From: Pseudomonadota bacterium
GTDB lineage: Bacteria; Pseudomonadota; Alphaproteobacteria; Rhizobiales; Phreatobacteraceae
Reading direction: 5' to 3'
DNA length: 5,928 bases
NCBI GenBank assembly: GCA_023416965.1
Contig: JAEZGJ010000112.1
Coordinates: 1 to 5,928 of the forward strand
The notes beneath the pieces were generated by a model that did not search any database, was not told the origin of the DNA, and saw only the letters and a list, made by a program, of their open reading frames with translations. The stretch's first letter is position 1, and each line of letters begins with the position of its first letter. A program made the translations under genes and the position numbers. Shown here piece by piece: positions 1 to 5,696 of the stretch.

Positions 1-594
1 GGCGAGAGGCCGGTCCGGATCGAGAGCCGCCAAGGCCTCCGCCGGCTCGCCGATCCCGTCCGGGCCGACGGCGACAAGCGCCGGCAGCGGCACACACGGC
101 TCGGGCTCGCCGCCTCCCGCGAGGTGCCGCCCGGCGGCGCGCAGCAGCCGCGCCATGTTCTCCGCTCCGCCACCGGCTTGGAAATAGCCGAGCAGCTGGT
201 CGGCGAAGGCGGCCGGCACGGTGTGATAGGCCGCCAGCCTCGCGTCCGGCCGGTCGTCGCCGGGCAGGACCGCCAGAGCGATGCCGTGGGCGCGGCAGGC
301 GGCATGGACCTGCTCGACGCCGTAGCGCCAGTAGTCGAGGCCGCCGAGGCAGCGGATCACCACGAAGCGGCTGGCCGCGATGGTCTTCTCCACCAGGAGG
401 TCGGCCGAGAGCGGATGGCGCAGCCGCCGGAGGCTGGCGAGAGCCAGGGTCAGCCCGCCGCGCTCCGCCGCCGCGAGGGCGGAGAGGTCGCTGTCGGCGA
501 AGGAGAGCACCACCATGTCGGCGGGCGGCAGGGCGAGGTCGACGGCCGAGCCGCCCTCGTCCAGCGTCACCGTCGTGGTGGGCAGGAGATGCAT
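1..594 (-). CDS. cobN: Aerobic cobaltochelatase large subunit CobN, N-terminal part (cut by left edge)
   Basis: CobN is the large subunit of the ATP-dependent CobN-CobS-CobT chelatase, which inserts Co(II) into hydrogenobyrinic acid a,c-diamide in the cytoplasm. Only the first 198 residues are present. The frame is open to the window edge, and the full protein is usually well over 1,000 residues. The start reads MHLLPTTTVTLDEGG, followed by PPADMVVLSFADSDLSAL and then the block VIRCLGGLDYWRYGVEQ. Next come GIALAVLPGDDRPDARLAA and GGGAENMARLL. This order is characteristic of the CobN/BchH-type N-terminal region as I know it. The catalytic parts lie outside the window. The ATG at 594 is 10 bp past the cobW stop, with a purine-rich GTGAGGG just upstream, so it is the fourth gene of the leftward operon. 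The adjacent CobW and the B12 riboswitch support cobN over the related magnesium chelatase subunit bchH. Confidence 0.93.
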   Translation of the reverse strand, partial: MHLLPTTTVTLDEGGSAVDLALPPADMVVLSFADSDLSALAAAERGGLTLALASLRRLRHPLSADLLVEKTIAASRFVVIRCLGGLDYWRYGVEQVHAACRAHGIALAVLPGDDRPDARLAAYHTVPAAFADQLLGYFQAGGGAENMARLLRAAGRHLAGGGEPEPCVPLPALVAVGPDGIGEPAEALAALDPDRPLA

Positions 595-604
595 GCGGCC
601 GCCC

Positions 605-1636
605 TCACTCCGCCAGGGCGGCGGCGACGGCCGCGCGGTCGAAGCCCTTGAGGCCGATGACCACCAGCCTGCCCTCGCGCGGCTCGCCGGCCGCGAAGGG
701 CCGGTCGTAGTGGTGGGCGATCCGCCGCCCGACGCCCTGGATCACCAGCCGCATCGGCTTGTCGGCGACCGCCGTGAAGCCCTTGACCCGCAGAACGCCA
801 TCGGCCCCGGCCACCTTCGCCACACGCGCCGCCAGATCCTCCGCCGAGGCCGCGCGCGGCAGGGCGAAGGCGGCGCTGTCGAAATCGTCGTGGTCGTGGT
901 CCGCCTCGCTCTCGTGGTGCGAGGGGCGAGCCGAAAGATCGCTCTCGGCTTCCGCGCCGAGGCCGATCACCAGCGCCGGCTCGATCCGGCCATGTGCGGC
1001 CTCGACGATCTTGATGGCCTTCGGCAGATGCGCCGCGATCTCGGCACGCACCCTCAGGCGATCGGTCTCGGACAGGGCGTCGCACTTGTTGAGGAGAATG
1101 AGGTCGGCGCAGAGAATCTGGTCCTCGAAGACCTCCTCCAGCGGATTGTCGTGATCGACCGCGCCGTCTCCGGCGCGCTGCGCCGCCAGCGCCGCGGGGT
1201 CCTCCGCGAAGGTGCCTTCGGCGACAGCGGGTCCATCCACCACGGCCACGACGCCGTCCACCGTCACCCGCGAGCGGATGGCCGGCCAGTTGAAGGCGCC
1301 GACGAGCGGTTTCGGCAGGGCGAGGCCCGAGGTCTCGATGAGGATGTGGTCCGGCGGCTCGGCGCGGCCGAGCAGCTTCTCCAGAGCCGGCACGAAATCG
1401 TCCGCCACCGTGCAGCAGATGCAGCCGTTGGGCAGTTCGACGATGTCCTCCGCCGTGCAGCCGGCGATGCCGCAGCCGGCGAGGAAGGAGCCGTCGAAAC
1501 CGAGATCGCCGAACTCGTTGACGAGCACGGCGAGGCGGCGGCCGCCGGCATGTTCGAGCAGATGGCGGACGAGCGTCGTCTTGCCGGCACCGAGGAAACC
1601 GGTGACGATGGTGCAGGGGATCTTGGTGGGGGTCAT
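605..1636 (-). CDS. cobW: CobW, GTP-dependent cobalt metallochaperone of B12 synthesis
   Basis: CobW is a G3E-family P-loop GTPase. Established work on the family shows that it binds Co(II) together with Mg-GTP and is thought to deliver cobalt to the CobNST chelatase. The protein has 343 residues, a normal length. Visible motifs are Walker A GFLGAGKTT (13-21), the metal-binding CxCC motif in LPNGCICCTV (C72, C74, C75), the switch segment ETSGLALP (101-108) and the guanine-specificity motif NKCD (183-186). A His/Asp-rich linker with four histidines (240-249) precedes the C-terminal CobW_C domain, which begins near 280 and ends at 343. C55 and C60, in GCGIAGC, add two more possible ligands. The chosen ATG (MTPTKIPCTIVTG) overlaps the TGA of the DUF1636 gene as ATGA. 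There is no clear SD, so translation is probably coupled. The frame is open upstream to 1861, but that extension does not resemble CobW. Confidence 0.95.
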   Translation of the reverse strand: MTPTKIPCTIVTGFLGAGKTTLVRHLLEHAGGRRLAVLVNEFGDLGFDGSFLAGCGIAGCTAEDIVELPNGCICCTVADDFVPALEKLLGRAEPPDHILIETSGLALPKPLVGAFNWPAIRSRVTVDGVVAVVDGPAVAEGTFAEDPAALAAQRAGDGAVDHDNPLEEVFEDQILCADLILLNKCDALSETDRLRVRAEIAAHLPKAIKIVEAAHGRIEPALVIGLGAEAESDLSARPSHHESEADHDHDDFDSAAFALPRAASAEDLAARVAKVAGADGVLRVKGFTAVADKPMRLVIQGVGRRIAHHYDRPFAAGEPREGRLVVIGLKGFDRAAVAAALAE

Positions 1637-2052
1637 GGCGCGGCTTGGCCCAGCGGGGGAATGCGGGCGACGACGCCCTTGCGGATGAAGTCGGGGCGCT
1701 CGCGCCAGGGAACGAGCCCGTCGGCGGTCGCCTGGTACTGGGCGGCGAAGGCGACGAGCGGCCCGGCATGGGCGGCCGGGTCGACGTCGCCATAGACATA
1801 GGTCCAGCGGCCGGGTGCGGTGATCGACACGGTGCAGGGGCGCTTGCACACGGACAGGCACTCGACCGGCTCGATGACGACGCGGCCGCCGGCACCGGGA
1901 TCGGCCGCGATGGCCTCTCCGAGGGCGGCAAGGAGTTGTGCACCGGGACGCGGCGCGTCCGCGTCGGCACCGGCGGCCCGGCAGGTGGTGCAGACCATCA
2001 GGCGAACGGGTTCGTGTCCGGCCGGAGCCGGTCTTTCGACGGAAAGGGTCAT
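1633..2052 (-). CDS. DUF1636 Cys-rich, ferredoxin-like metal-binding protein
   Basis: This small soluble protein of 139 residues is of the DUF1636 type, often annotated as a metal-binding or 2Fe-2S thioredoxin-like ferredoxin. It starts MTLSVERPAPAGHEP. It has a CxxC pair (C21, C24, in MVCTTCRAAG) and a second cluster ECLSVCKRPC (C65, C69, C73) before a WTYVYGDVD segment. Four of the five cysteines could hold a 2Fe-2S cluster or a Co/Fe ion. Which of these applies is not established. The start at 2052 has a strong SD (GGAGG at 2058-2062, 5 nt spacing) and lies 14 bp after the hupE stop. Its stop overlaps the cobW ATG. Its place between a cobalt permease gene and the CobW chaperone gene, under a B12 riboswitch, suggests a role in cobalt handling or electron transfer for corrinoid reduction. 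That role is inference. Confidence 0.88.
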   Translation of the reverse strand: MTLSVERPAPAGHEPVRLMVCTTCRAAGADADAPRPGAQLLAALGEAIAADPGAGGRVVIEPVECLSVCKRPCTVSITAPGRWTYVYGDVDPAAHAGPLVAFAAQYQATADGLVPWRERPDFIRKGVVARIPPLGQAAP

Positions 2053-2066
2053 GGCGGCCTCCGGCG

Positions 2067-2699
2067 TCAGGCGAGGCTGCGGGCGGCGATCACCAGGAAG
2101 ACGAGGCCGACCGCGCCCATGGCCCCCGCCGCGGCGCGGAAACCCGCCGGGGCCTCGCCGCCGGTCGGAAAGAGGCGGCGCGCAGCGACGGCGATGGCGG
2201 TCGTGATGGCGGCCTGCACGACGACGAGGCCGACCAGGTAGGCGGCGATCGGCATGGGTTCGGCGCCGACCACGCTCTCGGCCAGGGCATGGCCGTGGGC
2301 AAAGCCCCCGACGAGAAAGGCGGAGCCGGTCACGGCCACCGGCAGGGCGGGGTTGAGGACGGCGATGAGAGCGATGGCGACGAGGCTGCCGGCCACCAGG
2401 AATTCGGCCGCCGGCAGGTCGATGCTGCCGAGATGGGCGGCGACGCCGAGGCCCATGGCGCCGATCCACAGCGCCGGAAGGATGAACCAGCCGCGGCCGG
2501 CGCGCGAGGCGAGGAGGCCGACGACCACGAGGGCGGCGAGATGGTCGAGGCCGAGGATCGGATGGCCGAAGCCGGAGAGCAGGCCCTGCAGGAAGGTGGT
2601 CGGCGTCGCCCCGCCCATCGGGTGGTGGGCGAGGGCCGGGCCCGTCGCGACGAGGCCCGCGAGGGCGGCGGACAAGGCGGTACGAACGATGCTCGACAT
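2067..2699 (-). CDS. hupE: HupE/UreJ-family permease, probable cobalt transporter
   Basis: This inner-membrane protein of 210 residues is of the HupE/UreJ family, which carries Ni or Co. A B12-riboswitch-controlled member next to cobW and cobN is most likely a cobalt importer. A Sec-type signal peptide is visible (R6, hydrophobic 8-20, ALA ending at 24), and the mature protein would begin HHPMGG. The family signature HPILGLDH (46-53) follows, then roughly six hydrophobic segments near 48-65, 71-90, 97-117, 119-134, 150-173 and 186-209. A second His motif, GFAHGHALAE (H135, H137, E141), sits at the end of the fourth segment. These histidines and acidic residues are the likely metal path. The ATG at 2699 has an SD (GGAG at 2709-2712). 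The frame stays open to 2780, but that stretch is the riboswitch expression platform, so the longer start is rejected. It is the first gene of the leftward operon. Confidence 0.9.
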   Translation of the reverse strand: MSSIVRTALSAALAGLVATGPALAHHPMGGATPTTFLQGLLSGFGHPILGLDHLAALVVVGLLASRAGRGWFILPALWIGAMGLGVAAHLGSIDLPAAEFLVAGSLVAIALIAVLNPALPVAVTGSAFLVGGFAHGHALAESVVGAEPMPIAAYLVGLVVVQAAITTAIAVAARRLFPTGGEAPAGFRAAAGAMGAVGLVFLVIAARSLA

Positions 2700-2708
2700 C
2701 GTGGCAGT

Positions 2709-2776
2709 CTCCGTCAGGCGGCCGGACGCATCCGGCAAAGCTCCCACAGACGGAGCCGGACGCAAGCGACGTCCGG
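2709..2776 (-). promoter_or_regulatory. Expression platform: hairpins able to sequester the hupE SD
   Basis: Between the riboswitch and the hupE ATG, the minus-strand RNA can form three adjacent stems. The first is CCGGACG (2776-2770) with CGTCCGG (2762-2756), closing a 7-nt loop. The second is CTCCGTC (2755-2749) with GACGGAG (2715-2709), which contains the SD. The third is GCCGGA-TGCG-TCCGGC (2736-2721), nested inside the second. The pairing is exact in all three. No T-rich run follows any stem, so control is more likely at translation initiation than by termination. How ligand binding reaches these stems is inferred, not seen. Confidence 0.6.
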
Positions 2777-2824
2777 ACACAGCCGCCAGCGGAACACCCC
2801 GTCCGTTGGGCCTATGAGAAGCAC

Positions 2825-2988
2825 GGGTGACGGCAGGTCTCCTGGCTCACGGCTCCAGCCCTGCACCGCCTTCCCGGACCTGGAGGTCCAGTGGCATCCG
2901 GCGCAGGGATCGCCGCTTACAGTTGCGGGGGCAGCCGCGGCGTCGCACCGCGTTCCCTTTTCACCTCCCGGGGGAGGCACCGTCACCC
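2825..2988 (-). ncRNA. Cobalamin riboswitch (AdoCbl-type aptamer)
   Basis: The minus strand shows the cobalamin aptamer elements in the right order: GGTGCC (2981-2976), GGGAA (2957-2953), CCCCGCAACTGTAA (2930-2917), GCCACTG (2895-2889), GGGAAGGC (2875-2868) and the B12 box GAGCCAGGAGACCTGCC (2848-2832). The ends are closed by an exact 9-bp P1 helix, GGGTGACGG (2988-2980) with CCGTCACCC (2833-2825). A local hairpin GGACCT-CC-AGGTCC (2889-2876) occupies the variable arm between GCCACTG and GGGAAGGC. The riboswitch points toward hupE and lies 126 bp before its ATG. It should reduce expression of the cobalt import and insertion genes when adenosylcobalamin is plentiful. Confidence 0.97.
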
Positions 2989-2993
2989 CCATA

Positions 2994-3022
2994 GGACTAT
3001 CGGGGCGCTGCGCCATTTGCAA
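2994..3022 (-). promoter_or_regulatory. Possible promoter of the hupE-DUF1636-cobW-cobN operon
   Basis: On the minus strand, TTGCAA (3022-3017) is followed after 17 nt by TAGTCC (2999-2994). Transcription would start near 2987, almost exactly at the first base of riboswitch helix P1. The -10 match is weak, so the call rests mainly on the spacing and on where the start would fall. Confidence 0.4.
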
Positions 3023-3027
3023 TCCGT

Positions 3028-3052
3028 CCGGACACGCGCGGGACGTGTCCGG
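3028..3052. repeat. 9-bp perfect inverted repeat between the divergent promoters
   Basis: CCGGACACG (3028-3036) and CGTGTCCGG (3044-3052) are exact inverted copies separated by 7 bp. The repeat lies between the two TTTGCAA elements at 3016-3022 and 3065-3071, which is where an operator for a dimeric regulator could sit. It has no T tract and so does not look like a terminator. I do not recognise a known regulator site. Confidence 0.5.
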
Positions 3053-3065
3053 CCGCGCAGCCGGT

Positions 3066-3094
3066 TTGCAAGCGGCGCCGGGCTGGGCGATATG
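3066..3094 (+). promoter_or_regulatory. Possible promoter of cobP-cobO-cobQ
   Basis: TTGCAA (3066-3071), a 17-bp spacer and GATATG (3089-3094) form a sigma70-like promoter. Transcription would begin near 3101, at or beside the cobP start codon. The same TTGCAA-N17 layout is used on the opposite strand for the divergent operon. This is pattern-based only. Confidence 0.4.
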
Positions 3095-3100
3095 CCGCCC

Positions 3101-3613
3101 ATGACGATTCCCCCTCTTACCCTGGTCCTCGGCGGCGCCCGCTCCGGCAAGAGCCGCCATGCCGAGCGGCTCGTGGAGAGCATGCCCGGCCCGTGGACCT
3201 ACATCGCCACGGCACAGGCTTTCGACGGCGAGATGCGCGACCGCATCGCCGTCCACCGCCAGCGCCGCAGCGCCGGCTGGAGCATCGTGGACGCCCCGCT
3301 CGACCTCGCCGGCGCAATCGCCACCGCACCGCCGGGCGGCGCCGTGCTGGTCGACTGCCTGACCCTCTGGCTCACCAACGTCATGCTCGCCGAGCGGAAC
3401 GTGGCCGCCGAATCGGAGGCCCTGATCGTCGCGTGCCGTGCGGCGCCGGGGCCGCTGGTCCTCGTCGGCAACGAGGTTGGGCTCGGCATCGTGCCGGACA
3501 ACGCCCTCGCCCGCCGCTTCCGCGACGCCGCCGGCCGGCTGCACCAGGACCTTGCCGCCGTCGCCGACCGCGTGGTCTTCATGGTCGCCGGCCTGCCCAT
3601 GCAGGTGAAGTGA
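3101..3613 (+). CDS. cobP: Bifunctional adenosylcobinamide kinase / adenosylcobinamide-phosphate guanylyltransferase
   Basis: CobP (CobU in enteric nomenclature) phosphorylates adenosylcobinamide and then transfers GMP to give adenosylcobinamide-GDP, the activated form used in nucleotide loop assembly. The protein has 170 residues, close to the usual length. It shows the P-loop GGARSGKS (11-18), YIATAQAFDGEM (34-45), H52 in IAVHRQRR (the position of the histidine guanylylated in CobU), VDCLTLWLTN (84-93) and GNEVGLGIVP. It ends with RRFRDAAGRLHQ and VVFMVAGLP, all family landmarks. ATG 3101 (MTIPPLTLVLGG) fits known N-termini. An in-frame ATG at 3092 would add three residues. Neither start has a convincing SD, and the predicted transcription start falls near 3101, so the message may be leaderless. 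It is the first gene of the rightward operon, 8 bp before cobO. Confidence 0.95.
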   Translation: MTIPPLTLVLGGARSGKSRHAERLVESMPGPWTYIATAQAFDGEMRDRIAVHRQRRSAGWSIVDAPLDLAGAIATAPPGGAVLVDCLTLWLTNVMLAERNVAAESEALIVACRAAPGPLVLVGNEVGLGIVPDNALARRFRDAAGRLHQDLAAVADRVVFMVAGLPMQVK

Positions 3614-3621
3614 GGACGCCG

Positions 3622-4233
3622 ATGACGACAGAGACGGACCAGGCCGCCCGCCATCGCGCGAAGATGGAGAAGCGCAAGGCGGTGCAGGACGCCGAGGTGG
3701 CCTCCAAGACCATCGAAAAGGGCCTGCTCATCGTCAATACCGGCCCGGGCAAGGGCAAGTCGACCGCGGCCTTCGGTCTCATCCTGCGCGCCCTCGGCCA
3801 CGGCTGGCGCGTCGGCGTAGTGCAGTTCATCAAGGGCGCCTGGGACACCGGCGAGCGCCGCGCGCTGGAGGCCTTCGGCGAGCGCGTCGCCTGGCACACG
3901 ATGGGCGAAGGGTTCACCTGGGAGACCCAGGACAAGGCCCGCGACATCGCCGCCGCCACCCGTGCCTTCGACAAGGCGCGCGAGCTGATGGCCGATACCA
4001 CCATCGGCCTCGTCGTACTGGACGAGCTCAACATCGCCCTGCGATACGACTACCTGCCGCTGGACGCGGTCGTCGCCACGCTGGCCGGCCGGCGCGAGGG
4101 CCTGCACGTCGTCGTCACCGGCCGCAATGCCAAGCCGGAGCTGATCGCCGCCGCCGACCTCGTCACGGAGATGGGGCAGGTGAAGCACCACTTCGCCGCC
4201 GGCGTGAAGGCGCAGAAGGGCATCGAATTTTGA
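3622..4233 (+). CDS. cobO: Cob(I)alamin / corrinoid adenosyltransferase CobO
   Basis: CobO (the CobA/BtuR type) transfers the 5'-deoxyadenosyl group of ATP to the Co(I) of corrinoids, here cobyrinic acid a,c-diamide, in the cytoplasm. The protein has 203 residues, typical of the family. A charged N-terminal segment (HRAKMEKRKAVQ) precedes the atypical P-loop TGPGKGKST (40-48). Then come ALGHGWRVGVVQFIKG (57-72) and WDTGERR (74-80). The Walker B-like VVLDELNIAL follows, with D134 and E135. VTGRNAKPEL and the C-terminal KAQKGIEF tail complete the usual order, so no key residue is missing. ATG 3622 follows a good SD (GAGGA at 3612-3616, 5 nt spacing) that overlaps the cobP stop codon, so the two genes are closely coupled. 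The stop overlaps the cobQ start. Confidence 0.97.
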   Translation: MTTETDQAARHRAKMEKRKAVQDAEVASKTIEKGLLIVNTGPGKGKSTAAFGLILRALGHGWRVGVVQFIKGAWDTGERRALEAFGERVAWHTMGEGFTWETQDKARDIAAATRAFDKARELMADTTIGLVVLDELNIALRYDYLPLDAVVATLAGRREGLHVVVTGRNAKPELIAAADLVTEMGQVKHHFAAGVKAQKGIEF

Positions 4234-5696
4234 CGCGCGCCCTGATGATCCAGGGCACGGGATCGGATGTCGGCAAGTCGCTGCTGGTGGCCGGCCTCGC
4301 CCGCCTCTTCGCGAGGCGCGGGCTGACGGTGCGCCCCTTCAAGCCGCAGAACATGTCGAACAACGCCGCCGTCACCGCCGATGGCGGCGAGATCGGCCGC
4401 GCCCAGGCGCTGCAGGCCCGCGCCGCCTTCGTCGCGCCCTCCGTCCACATGAACCCTGTCCTGCTCAAGCCCCAGAGCGAAACCGGTGCCCAGGTCGTCG
4501 TCCAGGGCCGGCGCATCGGCAATGCCGGCGCCCGCGCCTTCCAGGACTGGAAGCCGCGGCTGCTGGAGGCTGTTCTCGATTCCTTCGGCCGCCTGTCGGC
4601 GGAGGCCGACCTCGTCCTGGTGGAGGGCGCCGGCTCCGCCTCGGAGGTGAATCTGCGCGCCGGCGACATCGCCAACATGGGCTTCGCGCGCGCCACCGGC
4701 ACGCCGGTCGTCCTCGTCGGCGACATCGAGCGCGGCGGCGTCATCGCCAGCCTCGTCGGCACGAAGGCCGTCATCAGCCCCGAGGATGCGGCCGTGGTCC
4801 AGGGCTTCATCGTCAACCGTTTCCGCGGCGACCCGTCGCTCTTCGCCGAGGGCATGACCTTTATCGCCGCGCGCACCGGCTGGGCGCCGATCGGGCTCGT
4901 TCCCCATTTCGCCGAAGCCGCGCGCCTCCCGGCTGAGGACATCATGGGCCTGAAGGCCGGCCTCGGTACCGGTGGAGGCGATCGACCCGTGATCGCCGTG
5001 CCGGTCATGCCGCGCATCGCCAATTTCGACGATCTCGACCCGCTCAAGGCCGAGCCGGGGGTCGAGATCCGGCTGGTGGAGGCCGGCACACCACTCCCCG
5101 CCGAGGCGGCCCTCGTTCTCCTGCCCGGCTCCAAGGCGACCATCGACGATCTCGCCTTCCTGCGCGCTCAGGGCTGGGACATCGACATCGCCGCCCATGT
5201 CCGGCGCGGCGGCCGGGTGCTCGGCATCTGCGGCGGATACCAGATGCTCGGGCGGACCATCGCCGACCCCCAGGGCATCGAGGGCGCGCCGCGTAGCGTG
5301 ACGGGCCTCGGGCTCCTCGACGTCGAGACGGTGCTGACGGCGGACAAGAGCCTCGTGCCGGGCCCCGGCACGGCGGACGGCACATCCCTCGCCGGCTACG
5401 AGATGCATGTGGGGGTGACGACGGGGCCGGCGGCGGAGCGTCCCTTTGCCCGCCTCACGGGCGGGCGGTCCGACGGCGCCGTCTCGCCGGACGGACGGAT
5501 CGCAGGTACCTATGTCCACGGCCTGTTCGCGGCGGACGGGATGCGCCGCGCCTTCATCCAGGGGCTCGGCAGCGCCACCTCCGACCTCGCCTATGAAGCC
5601 ATGGTCGAGCGCGTGCTCGACGGCCTCGCCGCCCATCTCGAGCGCCACCTCGACATCGACCGCCTGTGGCAGATTGCCGGCGGCGTCAAAGGCTGA
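4230..5696 (+). CDS. cobQ: Cobyric acid synthase CobQ (glutamine-hydrolysing)
   Basis: CobQ (CbiP) uses ATP and glutamine to amidate side chains b, d, e and g of adenosylcobyrinic acid a,c-diamide, giving adenosylcobyric acid. The protein has 488 residues, the usual length. The N-terminal synthetase half starts MTRALMIQGTGSDVGKS, with the P-loop at 9-17. It continues with KPQNMSNNAAVT, HMNPVLLKPQ, VEGAGSASEVNLR and GDIERGGVIAS. The C-terminal class I amidotransferase half has LLPGSKATIDDL, the nucleophile C334 in GICGGYQMLG and H430 in YVHGLF. The TTG at 4230 is preferred. It overlaps the cobO stop as TTGA, has AGAAGGG at 4214-4220, and gives the same N-terminal length as enteric CbiP. An ATG at 4245 would cut off five residues and lacks an SD. 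The 3' end overlaps convergent cobD by 11 bp. Confidence 0.97.
   Translation: MTRALMIQGTGSDVGKSLLVAGLARLFARRGLTVRPFKPQNMSNNAAVTADGGEIGRAQALQARAAFVAPSVHMNPVLLKPQSETGAQVVVQGRRIGNAGARAFQDWKPRLLEAVLDSFGRLSAEADLVLVEGAGSASEVNLRAGDIANMGFARATGTPVVLVGDIERGGVIASLVGTKAVISPEDAAVVQGFIVNRFRGDPSLFAEGMTFIAARTGWAPIGLVPHFAEAARLPAEDIMGLKAGLGTGGGDRPVIAVPVMPRIANFDDLDPLKAEPGVEIRLVEAGTPLPAEAALVLLPGSKATIDDLAFLRAQGWDIDIAAHVRRGGRVLGICGGYQMLGRTIADPQGIEGAPRSVTGLGLLDVETVLTADKSLVPGPGTADGTSLAGYEMHVGVTTGPAAERPFARLTGGRSDGAVSPDGRIAGTYVHGLFAADGMRRAFIQGLGSATSDLAYEAMVERVLDGLAAHLERHLDIDRLWQIAGGVKG

Noticed and set aside
380..1795. Long open frame on the plus strand antisense to cobN, cobW and DUF1636
   Set aside because: The translation is low-complexity and rich in Arg, Gly and Ala, with no family motifs. 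It mirrors well-recognised genes on the other strand and is expected in very GC-rich DNA.
1637..1861. N-terminal extension of cobW up to an ATG at 1861
   Set aside because: The extra residues lie in the DUF1636 coding region in another frame and do not look like CobW. MTPTKIPCTIVTG is the normal family start.
2825..2988. Riboswitch acting on cobP-cobO-cobQ
   Set aside because: All conserved aptamer elements read 5' to 3' only on the minus strand, so the plus-strand transcript would not contain the aptamer.
3028..3052. Inverted repeat as an intrinsic terminator
   Set aside because: No T-rich run follows on either strand, and it sits upstream of both divergent operons, where a terminator is not expected.
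1938..3104. Plus-strand open frame across hupE, the riboswitch and the intergenic region
   Set aside because: It runs through the antisense of a structured RNA and of HupE, and has no motif or start signal.
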